The notes below the pieces were generated by a model that had not been told where the DNA came from, did no database searches, and saw only the letters and a program-made list of their open reading frames with translations. From positions 35,080,303 through 35,144,302 of the forward strand of contig OX381721.1 in assembly GCA_947462335.1 (NCBI GenBank): a stretch of 64,000 bases of DNA, written 5' to 3'. This document shows, piece by piece, positions 23,301 through 31,548 of this stretch; positions within the stretch are counted from its first letter, which is position 1; each line of letters starts with the position of its first letter. The stretch is from Harmothoe impar (taxonomy: Eukaryota > Annelida > Polychaeta > Phyllodocida > Polynoidae). A program made the translations under genes and the position numbers.

Positions 23301-23569
23301 GCGGATTGAACAAAGGATTTCTTGTAAAAGACAACACTATATTTACCTATGCTCAAGAAAGATCAGGATTGTCCTATTACTATTGTAAAAGGATAGTATC
23401 TGATGACGGTGTTACAACGTCACCATTAGCTATGACTTTATCGCCTTGGAAAATACTTCCATATGAAGCGTTTTCAGCTACAACTTCACACTCTTTAGCT
23501 AATGAGTATCCTTGTAAATTAAAGTTATACAATCAAGAATTCAATCTGAAGCTTATGATTTCCAGCTAA
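17311..23569 (+). CDS. polB: family B DNA polymerase of the Polinton, nine exons
   Basis: Exons: 17311-17451, 17543-17845, 18044-18343, 18528-21209, 21399-21698, 21851-22009, 22099-22630, 22729-22922 and 23141-23569. All introns are GT-AG; seven are phase 0 and one (after 22630) phase 1. The total is about 1679 codons. Residues 1-248 hold three copies of a helical repeat with no name I know. Two zinc-finger-like Cys/His modules follow (from about residues 255 and 586), then the exonuclease site: Exo I FDMEAM (Asp650), Exo II SNYDIN (Asp831), Exo III YNNKD (Asp962), with a long Glu-rich insert between Exo I and II. Polymerase motifs: A GFDSNALYLY (1060), B KLIGNSGYG (1370) and C DTDS (1471-1474), the last split by the phase-1 intron. 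Every catalytic motif is intact. The frame runs at its end into the first part of a NADAR domain. It presumably replicates the element by protein priming; that follows from the family, not from this sequence. Confidence 0.88.
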
Positions 23570-23880
23570 AGACTCAGAACAGTATACCTTTCAATGAAGA
23601 AGTACATGAACAGAAAATGAATTTAAACTCTGTGTGGTTACAGCACAGGAGACAAGTTATGATAGAAATTCTTACTGAAAAAATGAGAGTCTGTGAAGCC
23701 GTCAGAAAAACATTGAGAAATACAGCACATTTAAAGTTATTGTACTGTGCGTCAGATGTGTATTGGGGGATTGGTATGGGGTCTAGACTCGCTGCTGTGA
23801 CTTCTGATTATAGAGGTTCAAATACACTAGGAACGTTGTGGGAAGAATTAAGAGAGAAATATTGGCAAGACATTTTGTAA
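23470..23880 (+). pseudogene. NADAR (YbiA-like) domain behind PolB, split across two frames
   Basis: The first NADAR strand motif (SLANEYPCKLKL) is in the PolB frame. The remainder is in the -1 frame from about 23545 to 23880, including SEAYDFQ, WGIGMGS preceded by DVY (the D-x-x-W-G-x-G motif) and GSNTLGTLWEELR. The shift lies within 23538-23548, where I see no slippery heptamer, so a single-base loss is likely; an ATG at 23617 could also start a short product. NADAR proteins act on ADP-ribose-linked or riboflavin-intermediate N-glycosides. In bacteria some reverse guanine ADP-ribosylation of DNA. A role in this element is inference. The ATPase gene follows 76 bp later. Confidence 0.7.
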
Positions 23881-23956
23881 TTTTGTATTCTAAGTCAGCG
23901 ATAAGTAAATATTATATAAGCTAACTCATTTTGTTTTGTTCTCATTATTTCTCAAC

Positions 23957-24595
23957 ATGTATGAAGTACCACACTATGTGTTTTCTTGTCCCACTACAAT
24001 ACTTATCAGTGGAACAACTGGATCAGGTAAAACTACTTGGCTAAAAAAGCTTTTAGACAACTTAAGTCTGTTTAGCACACTACCTACTCGTGTGATATAC
24101 GGCTATGGAACGTGGCAAAAAGCTTTCAATGACATGAGAGGAGTAGAGTTCCGAGAAGGATTAGGTATTCCAAATGGTTCTTTAAATGGTGACGAGCATG
24201 CTATGATCATATTAGATGATCTCATGAATGACGTCATGAAATGTTCATCAGCAGAAAATCTTTTTACTAGAGGTTCTCATCACCGAAACATAACAGTCAT
24301 TTATTTAGTTCAAAATCTTTACCAGCAAGGAAAGTGTGCAAAAACTATCATGTTAAATACTCATTATTTAATCTTAATGAAAAATGAACGAGATATCAAT
24401 CAGATCAAACTACTAGGAAGACAAACTGGATTAGGAAAAACCCTAGAAGAAGCGTATAAAGATTGCATGTCGAAGCCTTTTGGTTATTTAGTGTTGGACC
24501 TTTCACCTAATAACATCAGAGACTTGAGGTTAAAAACAAACATATTTCCTACTGAAACTACAGTTGTCTATCTGCCAAAAAATGAAGTATCCTAG
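23957..24595 (+). CDS. genome-packaging ATPase, FtsK/HerA (A32-like)
   Basis: 212 aa from the ATG at 23957 (MYEVPHYVFSCP). A Walker A motif GTTGSGKTTW lies near residue 20 and a Walker B motif MIILDDLMND near residue 80, followed by the conserved SHHRNITVIYLVQN segment typical of viral packaging ATPases. The length of about 210-220 aa is normal for Polinton and adintovirus ATPases. It would drive DNA into the procapsid. Its 3' end overlaps the start of the BIR gene by 14 nt in another frame, a compact viral arrangement. Confidence 0.88.
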   Translation: MYEVPHYVFSCPTTILISGTTGSGKTTWLKKLLDNLSLFSTLPTRVIYGYGTWQKAFNDMRGVEFREGLGIPNGSLNGDEHAMIILDDLMNDVMKCSSAENLFTRGSHHRNITVIYLVQNLYQQGKCAKTIMLNTHYLILMKNERDINQIKLLGRQTGLGKTLEEAYKDCMSKPFGYLVLDLSPNNIRDLRLKTNIFPTETTVVYLPKNEVS

Positions 24596-25061
24596 ATTTG
24601 CTGATCGTGGAACAAGAGAAAGAACCTTTGTGTCATGGAATAGATTTACTAATCCAAAAGAATTAGTAGAGTCTGGATTATTTTATCTTGGAGGCGCAGA
24701 TTCAGTACAGTGTCATTATTGTGGTATAGTTCTTCATTCTTGGAGACCGACTGATACTGTAGACTTAGAACATTTAAGACATTCGCCTTACTGTTCATTT
24801 ATAAAAAACAGAATGTCAAATGGACTTGTTAATGCTAGAGACGTCTTGTTGTTATTGCTGGAAAATCTTCACGACTATAGTATGAAATTGAATCGTATAC
24901 AAGATACTGTGAATAATATGCGCTTTGTCAGAGATAATGCAGATGAAGTAGACTTGTCTAAAACTCGATCATACATGCCTGTAATACCCACCCAGCCTGA
25001 TGTGCTAGAAGATGTATCAGCATTTGCGTGTTCAGCTTCTGATGTAAACACCCCAACTTGA
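24582..25061 (+). CDS. BIR-domain protein (IAP-like)
   Basis: 159 aa from the ATG at 24582 (MKYPRFADRG). Residues about 5-75 form one baculoviral IAP repeat: RERTFVSW, then GLFYLGGADSVQCHYCG with the C-x2-C zinc pair, then LEHLRHSPYC with zinc His and Cys. The C-terminal half has no RING finger and no domain I know, unlike long IAPs. BIR proteins bind caspases or IAP antagonists; single-BIR proteins of large DNA viruses delay host cell death. That this one does so is inferred. It overlaps the end of the ATPase gene and lies within the plus-strand late-type gene block. Confidence 0.85.
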   Translation: MKYPRFADRGTRERTFVSWNRFTNPKELVESGLFYLGGADSVQCHYCGIVLHSWRPTDTVDLEHLRHSPYCSFIKNRMSNGLVNARDVLLLLLENLHDYSMKLNRIQDTVNNMRFVRDNADEVDLSKTRSYMPVIPTQPDVLEDVSAFACSASDVNTPT

Positions 25062-25105
25062 GTGATAAATATTGTATGCTTGACCTTTAAGTTGTCATTT
25101 GAATT

Positions 25106-25429
25106 ATGCCTTCTGCTCGGTTAAGAGCTGTGGCGGATTACATCAAACTATTATTGAACACTAATGTAGAACAAGCGCGGTGTTTGTTATCAACAGCTAC
25201 AGTTAAGCAAGTAGAAGCTTTGTGCGAAATTTCATACAATTTACTAAACTGTGTCAAGAAACTACCATCTAAAATCCGCAGAGTGACAACAAAGTATAAA
25301 ATTTTGCTACAGAAGTTAGTTAAAAAACGTCTAGCATTCAATTCTAAATTAAAGTTGATCAAAAAACATTATCGGGAAATGATAAGCGTCTTGAGAGCTG
25401 CTAAAGACTCTCTATTAAAATTGCTATGA
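25106..25429 (+). CDS. small basic candidate core or DNA-binding protein
   Basis: 107 aa, strongly basic and Leu-rich, with the segment ALCEISYNLLNCVKKLP followed by many Lys/Arg-rich stretches (KKRLAFNSKLKLIKKHYRE). Proteins of this form (a Leu-rich helix then basic helices) are common next to capsid genes in Polintons and are presumed to bind DNA in the virion. The ATG is clear at 25106. The stop overlaps the next start (ATGA). Function is not demonstrated. Confidence 0.6.
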   Translation: MPSARLRAVADYIKLLLNTNVEQARCLLSTATVKQVEALCEISYNLLNCVKKLPSKIRRVTTKYKILLQKLVKKRLAFNSKLKLIKKHYREMISVLRAAKDSLLKLL

Positions 25430-25914
25430 AGAAAATGGTATTAGTACCGTATGATCAGTATATTCACACTTCAGAACCAGTCACAGCAAACAAAATAGTA
25501 GACGCTAAATTAGACAAAGAATTAGTGCTTCAACCATTTTCTAAAAATCAAAAGAGAAATGCAGAAGCTCTTTTATCATATGTAGAAAAAAGCATACCTT
25601 GGAATGAGAGAGGTGAGATAATAATAGATAGCCACCCAGTTAAAGGTTCTCATATAACAGACTTGATAAAAGACGCTTTGTTCAATTACAAAAACTATGA
25701 ACCAATAGGACTTGAACTTTTTTACAATAATTTAACTAATATTCCAAACACTTTAGTCAGAAACCCTAACAGAAGAAAGCTAAAAGGGTCTGGATTGACA
25801 TCATTATCACTTCCTCCACCACCGGGAGTACCGGTAGGTAGAAAACCCATAAGCATAACAGGGGAGTCTAAACTAACACCAGTAGAAGACAAGCTAAAAC
25901 TACCGGTATATAAG

Positions 25915-25946
<32 letters not shown>

Positions 25947-25977
25947 CTCTTCAACAAGGGTTTCATACATGTTTTAG
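25426..25977 (+). CDS. conserved Polinton structural-type protein
   Basis: 183 aa. A conserved central segment (SIPWNERGEIIIDSHPVKG, then SHITDLIKDAL) resembles a protein repeatedly found beside the core-protein gene in invertebrate Polintons. At about residue 119 it has LKGSG, which fits the adenain cleavage rule (M/I/L)-x-G-x-G, suggesting maturation by the protease at 28899. The C-terminus changes to a Pro-rich and then poly-Ser stretch encoded by a (TCA)9-type repeat. The last residues are read out of frame through what looks like integrase coding DNA, so the true C-terminus is altered. Confidence 0.6.
25911..25941 (+). repeat. (TCA)n microsatellite at gene junction
   Basis: About nine to ten TCA triplets between the 183-aa gene and the integrase. 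It marks the point where the integrase N-terminal half is missing. Confidence 0.8.
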
Positions 25978-25979
25978 TA

Positions 25980-26801
25980 ATGATTGATGTGTTTACCCGG
26001 TATGCTTGGACAGTGCCTCTAACATCTTTGACTAGCAAAGAAATGGTCACTGCTTTAGATACAGTATTTACAACAGAAAAACCTCTTAAATTGAGAACAG
26101 ACAAAGGAAAAGAATTTACCGGTAGATCAACACAAACTTATTTAAGGCGTTTAGGTATTCAGCATTTTACAACTACTAACGAAGTTAAAGAAGCAATGTC
26201 TGAAAGGTTAATTCAATCTTTGAAACGTCGATTAGTTAAGTACCTGAATCAGAACCACACACAGAATTGGATTGACATATTAGATGATGTTACAAAAGCT
26301 TACAACACGTCTAAACATAGAACGATCAAAATGACCCCAACTCAAGCTCGAGAAACAGATGATACTGTCACGCTATGGAAAAACCAATATGATTTTAAAA
26401 ACCCTAGAGTTAGAAAGAAACCTCCTAAACTTAGATCCCCTTATAAATTCAATATTGGAGACAGAGTGCGATTAGTTCGATATAGATCTCCATTTGAACG
26501 CGCATATGACGAAAAATGGACATATGAGATCTTTACAGTAATAGAAAGAGAAACTCAACAGGAGATTGCATTATATTCTATCAAGTCTTGGGATAATGAT
26601 CCTGTAGAAGGTAAATTTTATCAAGAAGAACTAGAAAAAATTATAGTCAGAGATGATGCAACTTATACTGTAGATGAAGTTTTGACAAGAGAGACTCGGA
26701 AAAAAGTCCCTGGACGTATAGTAAGTTGGATAGGTTGGCCTAAAAAGTATAATTCTTGGGTCTCTGAACGAGACTTGAAAAATCTACAAAAACAAACTTA
26801 A
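25980..26801 (+). CDS. chromodomain integrase, N-terminally truncated
   Basis: 273 aa from the ATG at 25980; the frame is open back to about 25912 and reads HVLVMIDVFTRYAW across the ATG. It shows the second half of a retroviral-type core with Asp in LRTDKGKEF and Glu in AMSERLIQSLKRR, then an SH3-like segment (GDRVRLVRYRSPF) and a C-terminal chromodomain (YTVDEVL, GRIVSWIGWP, YNSWV). The HH-CC module and the strand with the first catalytic Asp, normally about 100 residues upstream, are absent: upstream DNA encodes the 183-aa protein. As read, it could not catalyse integration unless an unseen exon supplies the missing part. Confidence 0.82.
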   Translation: MIDVFTRYAWTVPLTSLTSKEMVTALDTVFTTEKPLKLRTDKGKEFTGRSTQTYLRRLGIQHFTTTNEVKEAMSERLIQSLKRRLVKYLNQNHTQNWIDILDDVTKAYNTSKHRTIKMTPTQARETDDTVTLWKNQYDFKNPRVRKKPPKLRSPYKFNIGDRVRLVRYRSPFERAYDEKWTYEIFTVIERETQQEIALYSIKSWDNDPVEGKFYQEELEKIIVRDDATYTVDEVLTRETRKKVPGRIVSWIGWPKKYNSWVSERDLKNLQKQT

Positions 26802-26832
26802 ACTGATACACATCTTCATTTGATGTCATGAC

Positions 26833-27141
26833 ATGTTTCTGTACGTTAGTCCTAAAGATTCTCAAGACATTTATTTGAATAACACAATTTCAGAATTTAT
26901 AGTAGAACTTCCTAAACCATTAGAACTTGATGGTCATTGGGAATGTGCGCTTGTAGAATGTAGTTTTAAAACAAAATTGTCTAAACCTTTATATGTCAAT
27001 TGTGACTTAGTAGAAAACAGCATTGTTCATGGTAAGCTAGCACCTACGCTAAAAATTCTTGATAAAAGCGCTCATGATATACAAATGCTTATTACATACG
27101 AGTATCTAGGACATACATTTCAAGGATCAATTTTTCACTAA
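26833..27141 (+). CDS. candidate minor capsid (penton-like) protein, shortened
   Basis: 102 aa. The N-terminus (FIVELPKPLELDGHWECALVE) is the typical opening of a Polinton protein thought to be a minor capsid component. The continuation LYVNCDLVENSIVHGKLAP matches a segment that normally lies well over 100 residues further on, so the middle seems deleted. After the stop a different frame (about 27143-27213) reads towards LVLHLKKR, similar to the usual end, suggesting a frame break near 27140. Identification rests on remembered family features and needs a profile search. Confidence 0.45.
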   Translation: MFLYVSPKDSQDIYLNNTISEFIVELPKPLELDGHWECALVECSFKTKLSKPLYVNCDLVENSIVHGKLAPTLKILDKSAHDIQMLITYEYLGHTFQGSIFH

Positions 27142-27271
27142 AGTTGTCAGATGGAAGCTTACTTTCTTCTAAGTTCAACGACCTATATTTAGTGTTGCAT
27201 TTGAAGAAACGATAAATTCAGTGTTTAGTCTGCACGGGCTTCAGTTGAAGACACACCTTTGAACAGTTAAG

Positions 27272-27571
27272 ATGAGTTTTGTTCCGTATATCCCAGACAT
27301 GGAAGTCTGGAAACAGCTTTCAAACAAAAAATCGACTAAAAAATTTTACCCTCTAAGAAAAGGATCAGGATTCAATTTAGTTTCTCCAGAACAAGGAGTG
27401 ATAGAGAGAGCTAAAGAAACTTTAAAAAGACAAGTAAATACAGCTTCCAGACCTAGCACTCGTCATTCTGTTGTTAGGAAGCCAAAGAGACAGTCCACAA
27501 AAAAGAAACCCGTTAAAAAAGTCACTAAAACCAGCAATACTACTAAGACTAAGCCTAAATCAAGAAAATGA
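27272..27571 (+). CDS. basic virion core-like protein
   Basis: 99 aa. The N-terminal 40 residues are mixed (KKFYPLRKGSGFNL) and the C-terminal 45 are almost only Lys, Arg, Ser, Thr and Pro (KPKRQSTKKKPVKKVTK). This resembles adenovirus-type core or precursor proteins that bind DNA and are trimmed by adenain; the GSG at about residue 32 is close to, but not a perfect match for, the cleavage rule. Its TGA overlaps the capsid ATG (ATGA), so the two are probably co-expressed. Confidence 0.55.
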   Translation: MSFVPYIPDMEVWKQLSNKKSTKKFYPLRKGSGFNLVSPEQGVIERAKETLKRQVNTASRPSTRHSVVRKPKRQSTKKKPVKKVTKTSNTTKTKPKSRK

Positions 27572-28902
27572 CATTTGTGTTGAATAACGCAGAAGAAGGT
27601 TTCGACCACAGAGTAGCTCTATTTAATGTACCACCAGTCGAGACCGCTATTCAAGATATTTATGTCAAAGACTATCGTCCAATCGGGCAAATTTCTAAAG
27701 GGTCTACATTAGAATTTGACGTGCATAACAATTCCTCTGATTACATTGTGTTAAAAGACATTTCACTGCTGCTAGATGTTATCATTAATGACGATAAAAA
27801 CAAACCAGTCACAGCTAAAAATATAGTCTCTTTAATTAATTTACCTAGCTCATCTCTGTTTAGACAGTTTGATTTTTCAATTCAGCAGCAGAATATCACG
27901 TCTACTGTTGGAAGTAATAATGCATATAAAGCTATATTTGATGTTCTTTTGAAAAAAGGAGAAAAAGTATGTAAAACTGTTATGAGTGTAGCTGGATTTT
28001 ACCCAGATTCAGCAGAATCAATGGATGATTTTATATTAGGAGACGGTAACACTGGTCTATCTAACAGACACCAAATGACTAAATCTGGAAAAACTCTGAG
28101 ATTGAAAGCTAACATGTTTGTAGATATTTGTCAACAAGACAGGCTGTTAATTAACGGACTCCCTATCAATTTAAAATTTTATCCTACACCTGACAATTTT
28201 GCATTAATGTTTAAAACTCCTGATCCAAAAGATCCGTCATATGCAACTACGTCAAAATCATATTCTGTGATCATTCAAGACGCAACTTTACTTGTACCGT
28301 ATGCTAGAATGCATCCAGGTGTGTTAACTGCTCATGGTGAAATGTTAAAGAAAGAAATGGCACTATATCCTTTCACCAGAAGCAAAATCAAGGCATATAA
28401 CATTCCAAAAGACAGCTATACTTGGACTATGGATAATCTATTTCAAGATTCAATTCCTAAATGTCTCGTGGTCGGATTTGTACTATCTTCAGCATACAGC
28501 GCTGACAACCAACATAACCCGTTTAATTTCCAAAATTTTGACTTGAATTATCTAGATTTTCAAATAGACGGTCAAAGTTGTGGAGGACGACCAATGCAAC
28601 CAAATTTTACTGATAAGAACTACGCATCTACTTATTGTAGGTTATTCGACTGTGTACCACCTGAACAGAAAGAACTACCAAACATCAGTTACTTTGATTT
28701 CTTACACGGATATGCTATTTATGTTTTTGACTTAGAAAAAAGCAAGAACGCCTTGTATTCCAACCCTCTAAGAAGGGGTCAAACTAGACTCACTGCTAAA
28801 TTTGCAAAAGCTTTAGAAAATGCGACTACAGTGATTGTGTACGGTAGTTTTGAAGCTTTGATGAAAATTGATCAAGCCAGAAACGTTGTTGTTGAAACAT
28901 GA
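27568..28902 (+). CDS. major capsid protein, double jelly-roll (hexon-like)
   Basis: 444 aa. The N-terminal pattern (LFNVPPVETAIQDIYVKDY, then GSTLEFDVHNNSSDYIVLKD) and the middle (SSSLFRQFDFSIQQQNIT, YKAIFDVLLKKGE) are the conserved features of the Polinton/adintovirus capsid protein, which forms the icosahedral shell. The length is within the range of invertebrate Polinton capsid proteins. The frame is uninterrupted. It overlaps the core-like gene upstream and the protease gene downstream by four bases each, forming a capsid-maturation cassette. Confidence 0.85.
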   Translation: MTFVLNNAEEGFDHRVALFNVPPVETAIQDIYVKDYRPIGQISKGSTLEFDVHNNSSDYIVLKDISLLLDVIINDDKNKPVTAKNIVSLINLPSSSLFRQFDFSIQQQNITSTVGSNNAYKAIFDVLLKKGEKVCKTVMSVAGFYPDSAESMDDFILGDGNTGLSNRHQMTKSGKTLRLKANMFVDICQQDRLLINGLPINLKFYPTPDNFALMFKTPDPKDPSYATTSKSYSVIIQDATLLVPYARMHPGVLTAHGEMLKKEMALYPFTRSKIKAYNIPKDSYTWTMDNLFQDSIPKCLVVGFVLSSAYSADNQHNPFNFQNFDLNYLDFQIDGQSCGGRPMQPNFTDKNYASTYCRLFDCVPPEQKELPNISYFDFLHGYAIYVFDLEKSKNALYSNPLRRGQTRLTAKFAKALENATTVIVYGSFEALMKIDQARNVVVET

Positions 28903-29318
28903 ATGAATTAGAAATCGCCCACTATCTTAGAAATGATCCATACACTTCTAAATATTTCAAAGGAGTAATAGCTTATGACGAACTATGGATGAAAGGTCAA
29001 AAACCCGGATTATATGTAGTAAACACAGACAGTTCTTTTGGACCTGGCAAGCATTGGGTGTGTTTGTTTTTATCTGACACGATTGAATATTTTGATTCTT
29101 TAGGGAACCCACCCCGCGAAGTTAAACCTTTCTTAATAAATGCGAATAAATCATATATGTATTCTACTCGTCGCCTTCAAAGCCAAACTAGTGACGTGTG
29201 TGGAGATTATTGTATTCTGTATGCTTATTTTCGCTGTCGCGGTCATGACTTGAAATACTTTGTAAACCATTTTACTTTTGACACTGAATATAATGATAGA
29301 CTAGTTGCTTTCTTGTAA
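28899..29318 (+). CDS. adenain-like cysteine protease
   Basis: 139 aa. Catalytic residues of the adenovirus protease family are visible: His52 in GKHWVC, Asp66 in EYFDSLG, Gln94 in RLQSQTSDV and Cys101 in DVCGDYC. The length suits the shorter Polinton maturation proteases. It would cleave capsid and core precursors. The start overlaps the capsid stop (ATGA). Several AATAAA signals follow the stop (about 29331-29349), a plausible polyadenylation region for the plus-strand block. Confidence 0.9.
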   Translation: MNELEIAHYLRNDPYTSKYFKGVIAYDELWMKGQKPGLYVVNTDSSFGPGKHWVCLFLSDTIEYFDSLGNPPREVKPFLINANKSYMYSTRRLQSQTSDVCGDYCILYAYFRCRGHDLKYFVNHFTFDTEYNDRLVAFL

Positions 29319-30581
29319 TCAATGTAAATGAAATAAATAAATAAATAAAATGTGATCACAATTTGTCTGATTTATTGTATTTATTATTATCGTTATTTAA
29401 AAGAACTTTTTTGTTTCATCTATCGCTGAAGAGTTTACTAAAAGTTGTCATGTTAATACATAAATGATTTAGCGTCTGATTATCGTAAAATACTAAGCAG
29501 CATGTTTTAAGATATAGATTAGCATACTTAGGCAATGTCTCTGAGCCTTTTCTCACAAAATATCTAATAGAATGTATAGCATATAGATTAGCACCTGATA
29601 TTCATGTAATACTTGACTTCAATAAAAAGATACCTGATAGCGTGCTTAGCATATAGATTAGCACCTGATATTCATGTAATACCTGATAACATGATTGTTC
29701 TATGAACTTGAGTAAACAAAATATAGTTATATGCTTATACTAAGAATACTGATTCATTGCTTATACTAAATAACATACACTTATCAGCTTGATATGCAGT
29801 GAGTGCTAAGAGTACCGGTACTAAATACTCAGTGAATGATTCCTTACTAACACACACACTAATCGACTTGATATACAGTGAAATACATAGCAGTTAAATG
29901 ATTTACTACTTTAAATCACACACACTAAGCTTTTATGCGTCTAATATATAGTAATAAGATTATATGACTAGCAAATAATGATTATATGTTTTCATTAGCT
30001 TTAACAAACCTAACAATTCACACACGCACACTAAAAATGACAATGACAATGACAATGCCGATCGAACACGATTCAAAATCACAGATTTGACACAACAATA
30101 ACAACAACAACAACTCAAAAGCGGAATAATCACAGATATTTCAGTCAGTCAGTCAGTCAGTCAGTCAGTCAGTCTTAGTCTAGTAAGAACCCTCCATCTA
30201 GATTGGGCAACAATCTAACAACCAAAAAACAAGACAAAAACTATATGATAGAAAGTAGTTGACGTTGTTTAGACGTCAAGAAGCGCAGTCTTGCATGTAA
30301 GTCTCTATCTGAGAGAAGGCACATCCTTGTGTTGAAAGGAGAGTAGTTGACGTGGTCTAGACGTCTAGAAGTGTAGTCTTGCATGTAAGTCTGTAGCTGA
30401 GAGAAGAGGGTAGTTGACGTAGTCTAGCTGACTAGCAGTGTAGTCTGCAGAGCTAGGCGAAAGCTCCGATTTCCTCGACTTGCTGCTGTCTCCCTCTATA
30501 CCGTCCAGGAAACAGCTGCTCTGCGTCAAACAGCTCACTGGGGATAAATTATTTCAAAATTTCCTTTAGCATAAACTTATC

Positions 30582-30620
<39 letters not shown>

Positions 30621-30776
30621 GTCAATACACAGCTTGGAGCTATTTAAGCGACATGCTATATTATGAGTCACATTATATTAGTTATTCAAGCGACATGCTT
30701 ATATACATGTATTAATAGACGTGCTTATAAACATTTATATTCACAACTATTTACATTTAAGGCTTGATTAGCAAGC
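29319..30776. repeat. AT-rich non-coding region with tandem repeats
   Basis: No ORF. It contains (AATAAA)n at 29331-29349 and a 35-bp segment repeated at 29578-29612 and 29648-29682 (AGCATATAGATTAGCACCTG at its start). Simple repeats are (CAGT)n near 30143-30177 and (CAAT)n near 30575-30620. Three copies of a 60-70-bp unit starting GTAGTTGACGT lie at 30255, 30343 and 30410. It separates the structural gene block from the glycoprotein pair and could hold regulatory or replication signals. Confidence 0.6.
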
Positions 30777-31145
30777 TTAAAAGAAAAGAATAGTTACCAA
30801 CGTTTGAGAAGAAGACGGACTGCTAGGAGGTGGTGAAGACCTCCTTTTATGCAGATGTTTAGACAACATGTCTAGAGGGATATCCGGTATAGGGGGGTGA
30901 GCTCTATTTCTGATGTATATAAGCACCCCAATAAGAGCAATAAGCAACATCACGACAACAGCGATCAATACATAGACCCACCAAGCGAGGGTCGCAGTAT
31001 ATTGTTGAAGGGCCGGATTGAAAGGAGGGTCAGTAGTGGCTGACTCTGTTGTTGTTGTTGTTGTCGTCCTTACAACAATAGCTCGGCGCGTAGTGGGTAG
31101 AAACCTTAGTAGTGGTCTTTGTAGGGACAGTGCTAGTTTTGTCAC
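30777..31145 (-). CDS. glycoprotein A, transmembrane and tail part
   Basis: A 122-codon frame. The informative part begins with a Thr-rich stretch (RTTTTTTTESATT), then a hydrophobic segment WWVYVLIAVVVMLLIALIG (one membrane span), a basic stop-transfer region and a Ser/Pro-rich cytoplasmic tail. It overlaps the C-terminal end of the signal-peptide-bearing ORF at 31030-31548 in another frame. The two halves give the layout of one type I membrane protein, so a frame break within the Thr-rich region is likely. Confidence 0.6.
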   Translation of the reverse strand: MTKLALSLQRPLLRFLPTTRRAIVVRTTTTTTTESATTDPPFNPALQQYTATLAWWVYVLIAVVVMLLIALIGVLIYIRNRAHPPIPDIPLDMLSKHLHKRRSSPPPSSPSSSQTLVTILFF

Positions 31146-31548
31146 TCAATGTCACTGAAGTTGTAGTCGTCGTAGTTAGAAGCGTGTCTAAATCACAACT
31201 GTATTTAGTCGTAAAAAACTTGCCGCTAAAATTCAAGTAGCGTTGATCACAAATTAGTTCCGAATCTCTTATATCTAAGACTTTGACGTGAGGGAAGACA
31301 GACAAAATGAGTTCTTCAGTCAGGGCCCCAATCCAACAGAAGCGCAAGTCTAGTTTGTGAACTCTTCCATGCACTAAGCCTCTAGCCCTCTCCATTTTAA
31401 ACAGTCCAACAATATGTTCGTGGCGACAAGTGACTGTTGCTCGACGGCAAGTACACTCATCACATAGTAGCGATGTCGAGCTTCCGATGAATACAACTGT
31501 TGCAATGAAAAGACTCACTAATCCAAACACTCGCATTTCTGTAAGCAT
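31030..31548 (-). CDS. glycoprotein A, signal peptide and ectodomain part
   Basis: 172 aa from the ATG at 31548. A signal peptide (VFGLVSLFIATVVFIGSS) is followed by a Cys cluster CDECTCRRATVTCRHE resembling an LRR N-terminal cap. Next come a single LRR-like strand (HKLDLRFCW, VKVLDIRDSELICD) and a Thr-rich stalk. The frame then runs out of Thr-rich coding into low-complexity Asn, while the neighbouring frame carries the membrane span. It shares C-x2-C-x-C...TCR and LDIRD...CD patterns with the plus-strand glycoprotein at 32144. The role (attachment or signalling) is unknown. Confidence 0.65.
   Translation of the reverse strand: MLTEMRVFGLVSLFIATVVFIGSSTSLLCDECTCRRATVTCRHEHIVGLFKMERARGLVHGRVHKLDLRFCWIGALTEELILSVFPHVKVLDIRDSELICDQRYLNFSGKFFTTKYSCDLDTLLTTTTTTSVTLSDKTSTVPTKTTTKVSTHYAPSYCCKDDNNNNNRVSHY

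Noticed and set aside
25722..26104. Minus-strand ORFs with poly-Asp or poly-Met
   Set aside because: Antisense readings of the TCA repeat and the integrase gene.
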